Below are positions 1 through 8,138 of a stretch of 48,488 nt of DNA, one piece after another. Location: positions 1 through 48,488 of the forward strand of contig CASEYR010000010.1 in the NCBI GenBank assembly GCA_949292205.1, written 5' to 3'. The stretch is from an uncultured Alphaproteobacteria bacterium. GTDB taxonomy: Bacteria > Pseudomonadota > Alphaproteobacteria > CAAHEQ01 > UBA3637. Below the pieces are notes generated by a model that was not told the DNA's origin, did not search any database, and was given only the letters and a program-made list of their open reading frames with translations. Both the position numbers and the translations under genes were made by a program. Position 1 is the stretch's first letter; the number at the start of each line of letters is the position of its first letter.

Positions 1-1214
1 AATTCGCAACTAACACAATTACCCTTAAAATAAAAACGTTCACCGCGACACTGATCACATGTTTCAGGGGTGCTGGTATACCGCACCATTTCAGGATCAT
101 CACAGTCATAGCACATTGAGCCTGAACCAAACTGTCCCTCCGGACAATCCCAGTTACAACCTGTTTGATCCTCGTTCGGTGTCCCCTCACAATAATGACA
201 AATACCGGGACCCAAAGAAGTCCAATATCTTTGAGAGCAAGAATCACATTCCTCCTTTAATACACCCCAATAAATATCCCTTTTCAAATCACATCGGTAG
301 CATAATCCATCATGGAGCATCCGGTTAGAACAACGATGGCATTCTGCTGTCCCTTTGTCATCTTGATCAACATGGATAGATCCTGACGTATTATTACATG
401 AATAACAGCGACCATTTTCTGCTTTAAACCAACTATCCCCGCATTTATGGCAAGCAGTTGCCCCTGCCTCATCATCAGTCACAAAAAAGACAGTATTTTT
501 ATCTGATGGACAGGCTTGGCACTTACCGCTTGAATTGATTGTTTCCCCCTTGGGACAAGGCTCGCAAGTTCCCTCAACACAGTAAGGTGTCGGAGCCGCA
601 CATAAATTATCATAGTCTATACAGATCTTTTCTTCCGAACATCTTCCACATTCACCGCACTCTGCATCGCTCTCACACCGACGATACCTGTCCGGATCCG
701 TATTCTTGGATTTTAAGCCACCATTGAAGTAAATCTTAACTTGATTCTCATCACTTTGTTGACACCCGATACCGTCGTTTGAGACAACTTCTTCAACCCA
801 ATCCGCTTGATCTCTTTTAACTTGTCGACATACCCCTTCATTTAATCTGCTAACCATAACACTATAGCTGTTTTCAGCCTCTCGTTTCAGAGATAATAAG
901 CGATCTCCTGAAAGTGTTTTTAAATTGACTTCTCCCGCAATTGCTAATCCTTGTAAAGCTCCATCCGTCATAACCTGCAGTGAAACCCATTTAACATTAT
1001 TCCAAATCTCATTGGATTGATACTTGTTCACCGACCAGCGATAACTCATAATACCGCCAATCGCCAACACACCCATCAAGGCCAGAACGCCCAGCATTTC
1101 CACCATACTCCGCCCCGATTCATTTTCTTTACTTCTCTTTATTCGGGTATATGTTTCACTTAATTCTGATTGCTCCGATACATCAACAGATGTCATATGG
1201 TATTTGCTTTTCAT
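1..1214 (-). CDS. Prepilin-like cysteine-rich protein, 3' end cut by window edge
   Basis: I read this open frame by hand from the ATG at 1214 to base 1 (404 codons, no stop), so the C-terminus is missing. The first 34 or so residues are hydrophilic. They are followed by a type IV prepilin-like motif, ESGRSMVEMLGVLALMGVLA, with Gly before the cleavage point and Glu at +5, then a hydrophobic helix ending near residue 56. Residues 60-160 look like a pilin globular part. From about residue 185 the protein is dense in Cys, with CxxC and CxxCP-type spacings and short repeated modules. A GAGGAG ribosome site precedes the ATG. Export by a type II or IV pilus-like machinery is inferred. The leader is unusually long for a prepilin. 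The right-edge protein (47225-48488) shares the Cys-rich style and a similar mid-region, EGVCRQV versus QGVCNQV. Function unknown. Confidence 0.8.
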   Translation of the reverse strand, partial: MKSKYHMTSVDVSEQSELSETYTRIKRSKENESGRSMVEMLGVLALMGVLAIGGIMSYRWSVNKYQSNEIWNNVKWVSLQVMTDGALQGLAIAGEVNLKTLSGDRLLSLKREAENSYSVMVSRLNEGVCRQVKRDQADWVEEVVSNDGIGCQQSDENQVKIYFNGGLKSKNTDPDRYRRCESDAECGECGRCSEEKICIDYDNLCAAPTPYCVEGTCEPCPKGETINSSGKCQACPSDKNTVFFVTDDEAGATACHKCGDSWFKAENGRCYSCNNTSGSIHVDQDDKGTAECHRCSNRMLHDGLCYRCDLKRDIYWGVLKEECDSCSQRYWTSLGPGICHYCEGTPNEDQTGCNWDCPEGQFGSGSMCYDCDDPEMVRYTSTPETCDQCRGERFYFKGNCVSCE

Positions 1215-1231
1215 TAATCGACTCCTCTTTT

Positions 1232-1261
1232 GTAACAATTTAACGGACATTAAATTGTTAC
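1232..1261 (-). promoter_or_regulatory. Perfect 12-bp inverted repeat in leader of the pilin-like gene
   Basis: GTAACAATTTAA and its exact reverse complement flank a six-base loop. The element lies 18 bases upstream of the ATG at 1214, just before the ribosome site. As RNA it would be a stable hairpin without a T-tract. As DNA it could be an operator. The rest of 1262-1436 has no gene I can support and no clear sigma-70 promoter. Confidence 0.5.
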
Positions 1262-1436
1262 GCTTTCAGGCGTCAACGCACCCCCCTGTAAAAATAGAAT
1301 ACAAGTCTTTTAATCTTTTTATTTTTTCTCTTGACTTATCTGTCCCGTTCGTGCTATCTCTTTCCGTAACGGTTTAATGTCCCTTGTGTTTATTTATAAA
1401 GAATTAATATATTTAAAAAGTATTTAGACAAAGGTA

Positions 1437-1889
1437 TTATACATTTTTTTCCAAAAGCGGCTTCACTAACGTATGCAAAAAATCAAGAAAATTTGAATAA
1501 CCGGCTATCGGTGCATAAGTATATCGATCTAGTATTTGATACTCTTTTAGGTTAGAATCATAAACAATAATTGTCTCCCATCCCCAACCCAATAAAAGTT
1601 TACGCTTCATTGTGGGATTATTCTGACAAAACACATAATTTTGCATAATCCCCGGATGGAAAAAAGCCCCCTTTTCCCGTTCTATTTTATTCAAAGAAAA
1701 TAGTGTAATCCCATTCCAAACCAAACCATTTGTAGCCGATAAAAAAGAAACATAGTCCGTTGGAATAGATGAAACGCCGGCTTTCACCAATTTAACAGAG
1801 GCCTGCAAAGCTTCTTTTGGCTCTATCGGAGGAAAAACAACAGCATAATGTTCGTATAAGCATTTTAAAATTTGATTTTGTGTCAGCAT
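1437..1889 (-). CDS. SUKH/SMI1-KNR4-like small protein
   Basis: A 150-residue cytosolic protein with no signal or membrane segment. The segment IPTDYVSFLSATNGLVWNG, followed by a strand-rich half with several aromatic residues, resembles the SMI1/KNR4/YrhA (SUKH) fold, where a Pro-x-x-Tyr...Phe-Leu...Asn-Gly signature is typical. SUKH proteins are often immunity proteins for secreted toxins, though some have housekeeping roles. It is the last gene of the virD4 operon. The upstream gene ends three bases before it, and a GGGGAGA site overlaps that gene's end. An immunity or secretion-accessory role is inferred from position and fold resemblance only. The family call is by eye. Confidence 0.6.
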   Translation of the reverse strand: MLTQNQILKCLYEHYAVVFPPIEPKEALQASVKLVKAGVSSIPTDYVSFLSATNGLVWNGITLFSLNKIEREKGAFFHPGIMQNYVFCQNNPTMKRKLLLGWGWETIIVYDSNLKEYQILDRYTYAPIAGYSNFLDFLHTLVKPLLEKNV

Positions 1890-1891
1890 AA

Positions 1892-2572
1892 TTATCTCCC
1901 CGGCATACTTTTCATGGCAATATCTCGCAGAGCACTTTGGGAATACCCGGCCAACACACTTCGATCTTGTTTGTTTTTCCCTCCGGATCCGGTAAATAAT
2001 CCCGTTGGCACATAGACTTTTCCTGTCGGAACTGGAACATATAGTTGCCGAGGTGTTAGCACACCTTCCGGACCAATCAACTGCCGATTGATATAATGGT
2101 GAATTAACTCATGAAAAGGCGTTGATTGAATTAAAACCATATTATTAAAATCAATACTGCCACCATAATTTAAAGGATATTTCAGATGAACGGTAAAATT
2201 CTCGGGCAACTGACCTTTTTTCATATAAAAAATACCCTCTTCAGAAATACCAGCCGAACGTAAATCATTTGCATAGTTATACGATAAAAATCTGATAAAG
2301 TCTCTGATTGTCCGACACAGTGTTTTATGTTGCCCCAGCAAATCTTCATTTTCTTTTGGGAAATAGACCACCGCCATTAAATCCATTCCCGGAAAGTTCA
2401 TACTGTTGAACAGAGCCTCCCAGTAAGCTTGACCATCTTCTTCCAAAACCATACCGGACAAGGGATCATCTTCATTATTGAAAGGTGTTTGCAACAACCG
2501 GTCCCAATCCGCAAAAACATCCACGGCATCTAATGACGTTTCAAGCGATATTTCTTCCGATTTATTGCTCAT
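1892..2572 (-). CDS. Unknown cytosolic protein with HELIH motif, virD4 operon
   Basis: A 226-residue protein with no signal peptide or membrane helix and an acidic N-terminus. I do not recognise the family. Around residues 150-165 it reads STPFHELIHHYINRQ, which contains HExxH (HELIH), the zinc-binding core of many metallopeptidases. The third ligand cannot be assigned, so catalysis is unproven. The start ATG lies just after the end of virD4, whose last codons (AAAGGA) supply the ribosome site, so the two are translationally coupled. The SUKH-like gene follows. Candidate roles are a T4SS accessory protein, a substrate or effector, or a processing enzyme. Confidence 0.7.
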   Translation of the reverse strand: MSNKSEEISLETSLDAVDVFADWDRLLQTPFNNEDDPLSGMVLEEDGQAYWEALFNSMNFPGMDLMAVVYFPKENEDLLGQHKTLCRTIRDFIRFLSYNYANDLRSAGISEEGIFYMKKGQLPENFTVHLKYPLNYGGSIDFNNMVLIQSTPFHELIHHYINRQLIGPEGVLTPRQLYVPVPTGKVYVPTGLFTGSGGKNKQDRSVLAGYSQSALRDIAMKSMPGR

Positions 2573-2575
2573 CTG

Positions 2576-4768
2576 TTATCCTTTCATTTTTGTTTCTATA
2601 TCCTCTTCTATATCAAATATATCACCCTGCATCAAGGATTTTAAAGCAGCCATATCTGTTTCTTCACGTTGAGCAACAATCCAATAAGGCACAAAAGGGG
2701 CAGCTGGCAAAGAGCATTTTTTACGCATTCCTTTATCCATATACCAACGCGGAGCATCTGCCATAATCGGGCGATTTAAAAAGCCCTGAAATAAAACCAC
2801 TTGCTTTAACATATCCAAACTCATCAAGGTTGAAGCCCCCACCACATTTGAACTCTGCAAAGAACGAGACACATTCGCAGCAAATGGATTAGTCTGCATA
2901 GAAACTCCTTCTGTACGAGATGAGCTAGCCACCTCAATTGTCTTAGTTCCAATCATCTTTGAAAAACGTTCTGCCGTCTGCTCATTGTTTTGGGATAAAA
3001 TAACTTTAGCTGCTGTTGTTGTAATAATTGTCTCTAAGTCATCTTTACCATATTGTCCGGAAATCTGTCCCAAATCCTGCCCAATCAACAAATAGGACAC
3101 CTTTTGACCACGACCAACGGCCGGACCATCTTTAACGGCAGCCAATTTTGGCATCTGAGGAAACTCGTCAAGAACAAACAATACCGGATAAGGACCGGAT
3201 TTAATACCATCCGACCCAACGAAATTCGGAGGATTAGAAATCAAGAAAGAACTCATCAACTCAACAAAAACACCGGTAATAACATTCAATGTTCGAGCAT
3301 CGACCTGATTAACAGATAAATAAACAGATATCGGTTTTACCTCTCCCGTAATCGGATCCATCATACCACGCAAGTCACGGAAAGTTAAATCACTAAACTT
3401 TGTCCGAGAACGAACGGCTGAGTTTTTAAAGATGTTAATTCCCGAAAAAGCTGTTGATAAGATAGAGCCACGCTCCTTATCCGGCGTTCCGGCCAACTGA
3501 CTCAATTCAACCGTAGCACGTCTGGCGTATCCGAAACGCTCACTTTCTGCAATAGCCAGTTTAAGAGCATCTGCACCGGCATCGGCAAATGCCGCTGCCT
3601 GATCCCCCTCATCAGCTCTCCGCTTTAAGTCGGCATTGATTTTCATCTGAGTATCTGTCCACCAATCAAAAATCATAGCGATACAAGGTTCAGATCCCTG
3701 CCAACTTTCCGGTAATCCCTCCCAAGTTCCGACAGGAGCATAATTATCAGAAGTCAACTTACCCTCTTTCAAGGCATCCAAAGCTATCCGAGCACTCGGA
3801 TCCGTCATATCCAAATAATATGTTTCTAAAACCTCGGCATCTTCTTTATCGAAAGATCCTTCGCTTAATTTTGAAGCGAAATAATCATTGGCACGAGCCC
3901 GCTCGCATTTGCTACAAATAAAGTGTAAAAAACCAGACATAGCATTACGCCCCGTTTTTGACCAGTGAGGATCTGCCCCGCCCTTTGGCTCTTCAACCAA
4001 AACTGCAACCATAGAGTCAATATACATATCGCGCCCCGGTCCCAAAGGTGGCAAACAAGAGGGTGATAGTGGATTCCAGCTAGGATAATAAATCCCTTTA
4101 TCAGGATCATCCTCCGCCCCCCAGTTAATAACAAAAACAGGGCCCTGAGTCGCACGATATCCTGATGTGTTATAACATAGTTCTGGCTTTGGGTCGTTAA
4201 TAATCAGACTCAATCCCGGAGACTCCAGAATAGTCGGAATAACGACACCAACCGTTTTACCGGTTCCCGGAGGCGCCACAACCAAAGCAGACAATGTTTC
4301 CGGCATTTTTAACAATTTTCCTTTAAAACGCCCCAAAACAATAACAAAGCCATCAAACAGCTTCATTTTTTTAATATCGGCATATTCAGCCATACGACCA
4401 CCGCCAAAAACATTCGGCATATATTTATACGGATTGGTAATAATCCGAACAACCAAAAAAATCATCGGAATAATAAAAGCCAAAAACGGCAGATACATAC
4501 TATAATTTGTTCGAGATGAAATTTTAAAAACCGCATAATAATTACCAAATGCATTTAGCATAGCACTGGGACTGAAAATGGTTTTTTTCCAAAATGTCCA
4601 AGCTGCACTTAATTGAGCAAAGCTGAATCCTTGCTGAATCCAGTTCGTCATCGGCAACAAGATCATTAACAAAAACCAAAAAATAATAATTGTCCAAACA
4701 ATACTCCAACCGACCCAAGCGATAAACTTACCTTGTTCTTCGTATGCTTCATCTCGTTTAAATGCCAT
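2576..4768 (-). CDS. virD4: VirD4/TraG-family T4SS coupling ATPase
   Basis: A 730-residue protein. Two N-terminal membrane segments (about residues 16-40 and 92-112) precede a Walker A motif, APPGTGKT (165-172), and the VirD4/TraG-type segment NDPKPELCYNTSGYRA. Walker B is VLFVLDEFPQM near residue 530, followed by GRGQKVSYLLIGQDLGQI. These are the hallmarks of the hexameric type IV coupling protein that recruits substrates to the channel at the inner membrane. It is VirD4/TraG-like rather than DotL-like. It sits 20 bases after a two-TM protein and is coupled to the HELIH protein downstream. It lies in the same locus as virB8-virB11, though a J-domain gene and an RHH gene intervene. The ribosome site is AAGAGG. 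No relaxase is nearby, so DNA transfer is not implied. Confidence 0.93.
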   Translation of the reverse strand: MAFKRDEAYEEQGKFIAWVGWSIVWTIIIFWFLLMILLPMTNWIQQGFSFAQLSAAWTFWKKTIFSPSAMLNAFGNYYAVFKISSRTNYSMYLPFLAFIIPMIFLVVRIITNPYKYMPNVFGGGRMAEYADIKKMKLFDGFVIVLGRFKGKLLKMPETLSALVVAPPGTGKTVGVVIPTILESPGLSLIINDPKPELCYNTSGYRATQGPVFVINWGAEDDPDKGIYYPSWNPLSPSCLPPLGPGRDMYIDSMVAVLVEEPKGGADPHWSKTGRNAMSGFLHFICSKCERARANDYFASKLSEGSFDKEDAEVLETYYLDMTDPSARIALDALKEGKLTSDNYAPVGTWEGLPESWQGSEPCIAMIFDWWTDTQMKINADLKRRADEGDQAAAFADAGADALKLAIAESERFGYARRATVELSQLAGTPDKERGSILSTAFSGINIFKNSAVRSRTKFSDLTFRDLRGMMDPITGEVKPISVYLSVNQVDARTLNVITGVFVELMSSFLISNPPNFVGSDGIKSGPYPVLFVLDEFPQMPKLAAVKDGPAVGRGQKVSYLLIGQDLGQISGQYGKDDLETIITTTAAKVILSQNNEQTAERFSKMIGTKTIEVASSSRTEGVSMQTNPFAANVSRSLQSSNVVGASTLMSLDMLKQVVLFQGFLNRPIMADAPRWYMDKGMRKKCSLPAAPFVPYWIVAQREETDMAALKSLMQGDIFDIEEDIETKMKG

Positions 4769-4788
4769 TTTAACCTCTTCTTACCCGA

Positions 4789-5865
4789 CTAAAACAACCC
4801 TTGTATTGATTCTAAATCCCTGATGGTTCCTCTGTCCGTTGCCTTCGGAAGGGCCGTAGCAAAAGCAGGAAGCTCATCAGGCCCCCCCAAATCTGTTCGA
4901 CAAACAATCACACCCGATTTACGCCAAGTATCCCCCATATCTTCAGCATTAATAATAGTTCCCTCTTTTTCAATCAAGATCGGAATAACTTTCTGTTCAA
5001 AGCCACACTCTGTTACTTTTTTACCGAATGTTTCAGCAGCCTTTACCAATTGATATACCGGAGAAATCCGATGATCCGTTTCCGAAAACCACAGAGGCTC
5101 CTCATCATTAAAAAACTCTTCATCAGCCAACCAATCTCCTTTTTTATCATCCGTCATACACAAGACTATCTGACTTGCAGAAACCCCAACGTATGAAAAA
5201 GACAGTTCCCCGAAAGCAACATCTTTAATAATTTGATAGTTAGAATCAGACAAAATAGCAACCAAATCCTCCTCTAAACGAACCCGTTCAGGCAACTTAA
5301 TCTCATCCAAAGAGATATTGCTGATATCCTCATCTAGGAAAGCGGGTCTCCCCCCTTCTTTTTTATCCATACTCTGCACGACATCCGTTTTCCCGTCAGA
5401 CTCAGAAACAATTGATACATCTGCATCGGCATCCATTGTCTTTCCGGCTAATTTCGGTAGCGGTCGTCCGGTTGTATTCAAAGGACGCGGACGAACTTTT
5501 TTGTGTGATTGAGAAGCTTTTACTTTTATCTTTTTTTTGATAATCTGTTCAGGCTTATTCACTCTACCAAGCCACTTTATTTGACGCACAATAAAAGAAA
5601 AGAGTTTCCCCCAAGAAACATGACAAAATATCCGCCACAAAAAGAAAAATACCGGAACCGCACAAATCAGAGAAAGGACAAAGATCCAATCACTTTTTGC
5701 CGAAATAATCCATCCGGAAATAAACTCATTCCAAATATAGGCCCAATCCTGAAACGAAAATAAATTAAAATTCCAATTTTGGCTGTAAAACTCATACAGA
5801 ATCCACCCAAAAAAGATCACGCCCACCATTAAGCCGATTAAGATTGTTCGTCTGATATTTTTCAT
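4789..5865 (-). CDS. Two-TM protein upstream of virD4
   Basis: A 358-residue protein not matched to a named family. Membrane helices lie at about residues 7-27 and 60-82. A basic linker (KKKIKVKASQSHKKVRPRP) follows, then an acidic stretch and a globular cytosolic domain from about residue 190 to the end. The second half has an alpha/beta pattern loosely like restriction-endonuclease or NERD-type folds, but I see no convincing D-ExK site. It starts the virD4 operon, after a recognisable promoter at 5899-5927. An inner-membrane partner of the coupling protein is the most economical inference. Confidence 0.75.
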   Translation of the reverse strand: MKNIRRTILIGLMVGVIFFGWILYEFYSQNWNFNLFSFQDWAYIWNEFISGWIISAKSDWIFVLSLICAVPVFFFLWRIFCHVSWGKLFSFIVRQIKWLGRVNKPEQIIKKKIKVKASQSHKKVRPRPLNTTGRPLPKLAGKTMDADADVSIVSESDGKTDVVQSMDKKEGGRPAFLDEDISNISLDEIKLPERVRLEEDLVAILSDSNYQIIKDVAFGELSFSYVGVSASQIVLCMTDDKKGDWLADEEFFNDEEPLWFSETDHRISPVYQLVKAAETFGKKVTECGFEQKVIPILIEKEGTIINAEDMGDTWRKSGVIVCRTDLGGPDELPAFATALPKATDRGTIRDLESIQGLF

Positions 5866-5898
5866 TCAACTCTAATTCCTCAATGACCACTTTTTATC

Positions 5899-5927
5899 AT
5901 TATATCGGAAAAAGTATCTCTTGACCA
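5899..5927 (-). promoter_or_regulatory. Sigma-70-type promoter for the virD4 operon
   Basis: On the minus strand, TGGTCA (-35), 17 bases, TATAAT (-10), ending 34 bases before the ATG at 5865. The -10 is perfect; the -35 matches 4 of 6. It would drive the two-TM gene, virD4 and the two genes after it. Confidence 0.55.
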
Positions 5928-6000
5928 GAAAAAAATGATATTCAAAACAAAAAAATAAGCAATCGGAACATACAAAAAATTTTATCCCATACACAAACAT

Positions 6001-6108
6001 AAACTTCCACTCGCTAACGCAAGTGGTGTTATCTGTTCCGAACGACGTTCGCCCAGCCCAAAAGCTTCGCAAGCCTAACGGCTGGGCTGGTATGTACGTT
6101 CGAATCAT
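6001..6108. repeat. Single short copy (108 bp) of modular palindromic repeat
   Basis: This is the same element as the tandem array at 42871-43290, but without a 30-bp module near its end. It contains consecutive small palindromes: CCACT...AGTGG, CGAACGACGTTCG and GCCCAGCC...GGCTGGGC. It ends in CGTTCGAATCAT, which directly abuts the T-tract of the terminator at 6108-6142. A 78-codon minus-strand open frame over it (5872-6108) is mostly translated repeat and is not credible as a gene. Confidence 0.9.
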
Positions 6109-6142
6109 AAAAAAACACGGAGCATAGATATTGCTCCGTGTT
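6108..6142 (-). terminator. Intrinsic terminator of the RHH gene
   Basis: On the minus strand, AACACGGAGCA pairs with TGCTCCGTGTT around a 7-base loop, followed by a run of Ts. It starts 10 bases after the stop codon of the RHH gene. Confidence 0.85.
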
Positions 6143-6151
6143 CAGAGTAAT

Positions 6152-6433
6152 TTAAGAAGCCTGAGCCAAAACCACATTAGGATTGTATTCCGGAGGGATT
6201 GCAAAGGTTGCTTTTTCGTATTTATTCAACTCTGCTCTAAAATAAGTTAAAACAAATAAACGTGTAGCCGAAGATAGCCCTGATTTCCCCCGAATACGGT
6301 CTATTTTCGAGCATAATTCATGAATAGTGATATGTCGTCTAGAACAAATATCGGCCAAAGAAATCCATGTTTCACGATCCAATCGCATACTGGTTCTACG
6401 TCCATTTACAATCACATTTTTACAAATTAGCAT
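6152..6433 (-). CDS. Ribbon-helix-helix domain protein (RHH_4 type)
   Basis: A 93-residue protein. The region NGRRTSMRLDRETWISLADI followed by a helix ending in SSATRLFVLTYFRAEL matches the alphaproteobacterial RHH_4 pattern: a DNA-contacting beta strand (TSMRL), then two helices. These proteins are small, probably dimeric DNA binders of mostly unknown regulon. A strong AAAGGAG site precedes the ATG and an intrinsic terminator follows, so it is a single-gene unit. It lies between the two T4SS operons and is divergent from the J-domain gene. It could regulate the locus, but homologues are ordinary chromosomal genes and the placement may be incidental. Confidence 0.85.
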   Translation of the reverse strand: MLICKNVIVNGRRTSMRLDRETWISLADICSRRHITIHELCSKIDRIRGKSGLSSATRLFVLTYFRAELNKYEKATFAIPPEYNPNVVLAQAS

Positions 6434-6451
6434 TTAGTCTCCTTTCTTTAT

Positions 6452-6480
6452 TTGACAAACCACATTATATTTAATAGTAT
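6452..6480 (+). promoter_or_regulatory. Promoter for the J-domain gene in the divergent intergenic region
   Basis: TTGACA (-35), 17 bases, TAGTAT (-10) on the plus strand, about 78 bases before the ATG at 6558. The opposite strand holds TATAAT at 6464-6469 and TTGCAT-N17-TATTAA, candidates for the RHH gene. The two promoters would overlap. Confidence 0.55.
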
Positions 6481-6557
6481 GTAATCATAAAAAATGCAAC
6501 TAATAATAAATAAAATTTTATTCACTCAACTTTTAGTGGTTATTCAAAAGAAAGCAT

Positions 6558-7112
6558 ATGAAAAGATATTCATTTGAAAACAAAAAGAAAATAACAAGAA
6601 AATGTGATTATCCCAACTGTGAGGAGGCAGGAGAGTATCGTGCCCCCAAAGATAGGTCTTTAAAAGAACATTACTGGTTTTGTTTAAAACATGTTAGTGA
6701 ATATAATAAAAATTGGGATTTTTTGAAGGGGCTATCCGCTGATGAAATAGAGGAACATCTACAAAATGATGTTACATGGCAACGTCCGACATGGAAACTC
6801 GGACACGGTGGTCTTAAGCCTGACCCCAAAGTCAAAGACTACTTTAAAGTACAGGAAGATATCGGTCTAGGCATGGATGGAAAATACAATCCGCCTCCCC
6901 CGAAGACACAAAGATACGAACAAAAGATGCAAACAGCAATTGCCTTTATGGATCTAGATCTTCCTTTAACAGCAGAAAGCGTCAAAAAACAATATAAAAA
7001 ATTAGCTAAACAATATCATCCGGATACAAATAAAGGGGATAAAGAGGCTGAAAAACGCTTCAAACAACTGAATGATGCTTATCATTACATTTTAGAACAT
7101 ATAACCAAATAA
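6558..7112 (+). CDS. J-domain (DnaJ-like) protein, alphaproteobacterial type
   Basis: A 184-residue protein with a C-terminal J domain (about residues 130-182) carrying the HPD tripeptide at 154-156 in KQYHPDTNKGDKE, which stimulates DnaK-type Hsp70. The N-terminal part has Cys16, Cys21, Cys42 and His45 in a zinc-ribbon-like arrangement and an HVSEYNKNWDFLKG segment, a layout I know from short J-domain proteins of alphaproteobacteria. There is no Gly/Phe region or DnaJ zinc centre. It is the only plus-strand gene inside the T4SS locus, convergent with virB11 (18-base gap, no clear terminator). Its client is unknown. Confidence 0.9.
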   Translation: MKRYSFENKKKITRKCDYPNCEEAGEYRAPKDRSLKEHYWFCLKHVSEYNKNWDFLKGLSADEIEEHLQNDVTWQRPTWKLGHGGLKPDPKVKDYFKVQEDIGLGMDGKYNPPPPKTQRYEQKMQTAIAFMDLDLPLTAESVKKQYKKLAKQYHPDTNKGDKEAEKRFKQLNDAYHYILEHITK

Positions 7113-7130
7113 AGAATGTTCCCAACAGAA

Positions 7131-8120
7131 TCAAGTAATCTCTGTAACAGCCCGAATATTACCATCTCGATTAATTTGAACAACGCGTAATTTTTCATGC
7201 ATTTCTTTTAAAGTTTTTTCACGATCAGTCGTCGGATATGAATGCAAAATACGTCCCAGAAAAGATTTATAAGCATCTTCTGCCGAATTCGCATGAATCG
7301 TAGCAAAACAGTTCTCATGCCCTGTATTCATCAACTCCCATAAAGCACCGGCATTTTGGACTGAAATTTCCCCCCCCAAAATAGCATCCGGAGTAAAGCG
7401 AACAACCAAGTCAATAACTTTTTTATAATCAAAGTCATTTGTTTGCTCTGTTCTGGACAAAACCAGATGAACTCTATTTTTATGAGGAACAATCAACTCC
7501 CGAGTATCTTCAATTGTTAAAATACGCTTATGCTCATCTAATAATTTAATCATATTATTTAAAAAAGTCGTCTTACCGGTTGCCGTTCCACCACTAATCA
7601 AAATATGATCTCCACGCTTTACAGATAACAACAACCGCTCATATGGATCATCCGGATCCTCAACACCTTTTAACTTGTTGATTTGACGCAATCTGCCACC
7701 TTCTTCTACGCCAAAATCCGTTATGCCAATATCCAAATCTTCTCGATACACACGGATATCCAAAGCCACACCACCCGTCAAATCATTATTATCATAAATA
7801 ATATTACGACCGGCAATACCCGTAAAACGATGCCCCCCCGGTAATGTTGCATACACGGCAGGACTTCCGCTTTGAGGATCAAAGGATAAATCATAGGTGT
7901 TGGCAATAATATACAAGATATTATTTAAATACTCCCGAGTTAATTTAGGATCCTCATAATAGTGCCACGGATAAGCGTGACGCCCTCGCAATCTCAACCA
8001 AATTCCACCGGGATTATTAACGGCAACATCTTCTACATTATCTTGATTATACCAGTATGCCAAGGGACGCAAAGCCGATTCAAGAACCCGATATGTGTCA
8101 ACAATAGATAGCGTCCCCAT
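7131..8120 (-). CDS. virB11: VirB11-family T4SS ATPase
   Basis: A 329-residue traffic ATPase. The N-terminal domain begins VEDVAVNNPGGIWLR (residues 29-43), the VirB11 pattern. Walker A is GGTATGKTT (177-185), the Asp box is LTIEDTREL, the Walker B/His-box region is PDAILGGEISVQNAG, and the end is TGHENCFATIHANS (267-280). The usual Arg after GGE is Ser here. VirB11 forms a cytoplasmic hexamer that works with VirB4 and VirD4 to power pilus assembly and translocation. It follows virB10 by 18 bases in the same operon, with ribosome site GAGAGG. A DotB identity was considered, but the virB8-B9-B10-B11 order favours VirB11. Confidence 0.93.
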   Translation of the reverse strand: MGTLSIVDTYRVLESALRPLAYWYNQDNVEDVAVNNPGGIWLRLRGRHAYPWHYYEDPKLTREYLNNILYIIANTYDLSFDPQSGSPAVYATLPGGHRFTGIAGRNIIYDNNDLTGGVALDIRVYREDLDIGITDFGVEEGGRLRQINKLKGVEDPDDPYERLLLSVKRGDHILISGGTATGKTTFLNNMIKLLDEHKRILTIEDTRELIVPHKNRVHLVLSRTEQTNDFDYKKVIDLVVRFTPDAILGGEISVQNAGALWELMNTGHENCFATIHANSAEDAYKSFLGRILHSYPTTDREKTLKEMHEKLRVVQINRDGNIRAVTEIT

Positions 8121-8138
8121 ACATCCCTCTCTTTATAG

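Noticed and set aside
5872-6108. 78-codon minus-strand gene
   Set aside because: Almost half is translated repeat element, there is no ribosome site, and the remainder is AT-rich spacer with no protein-like features.
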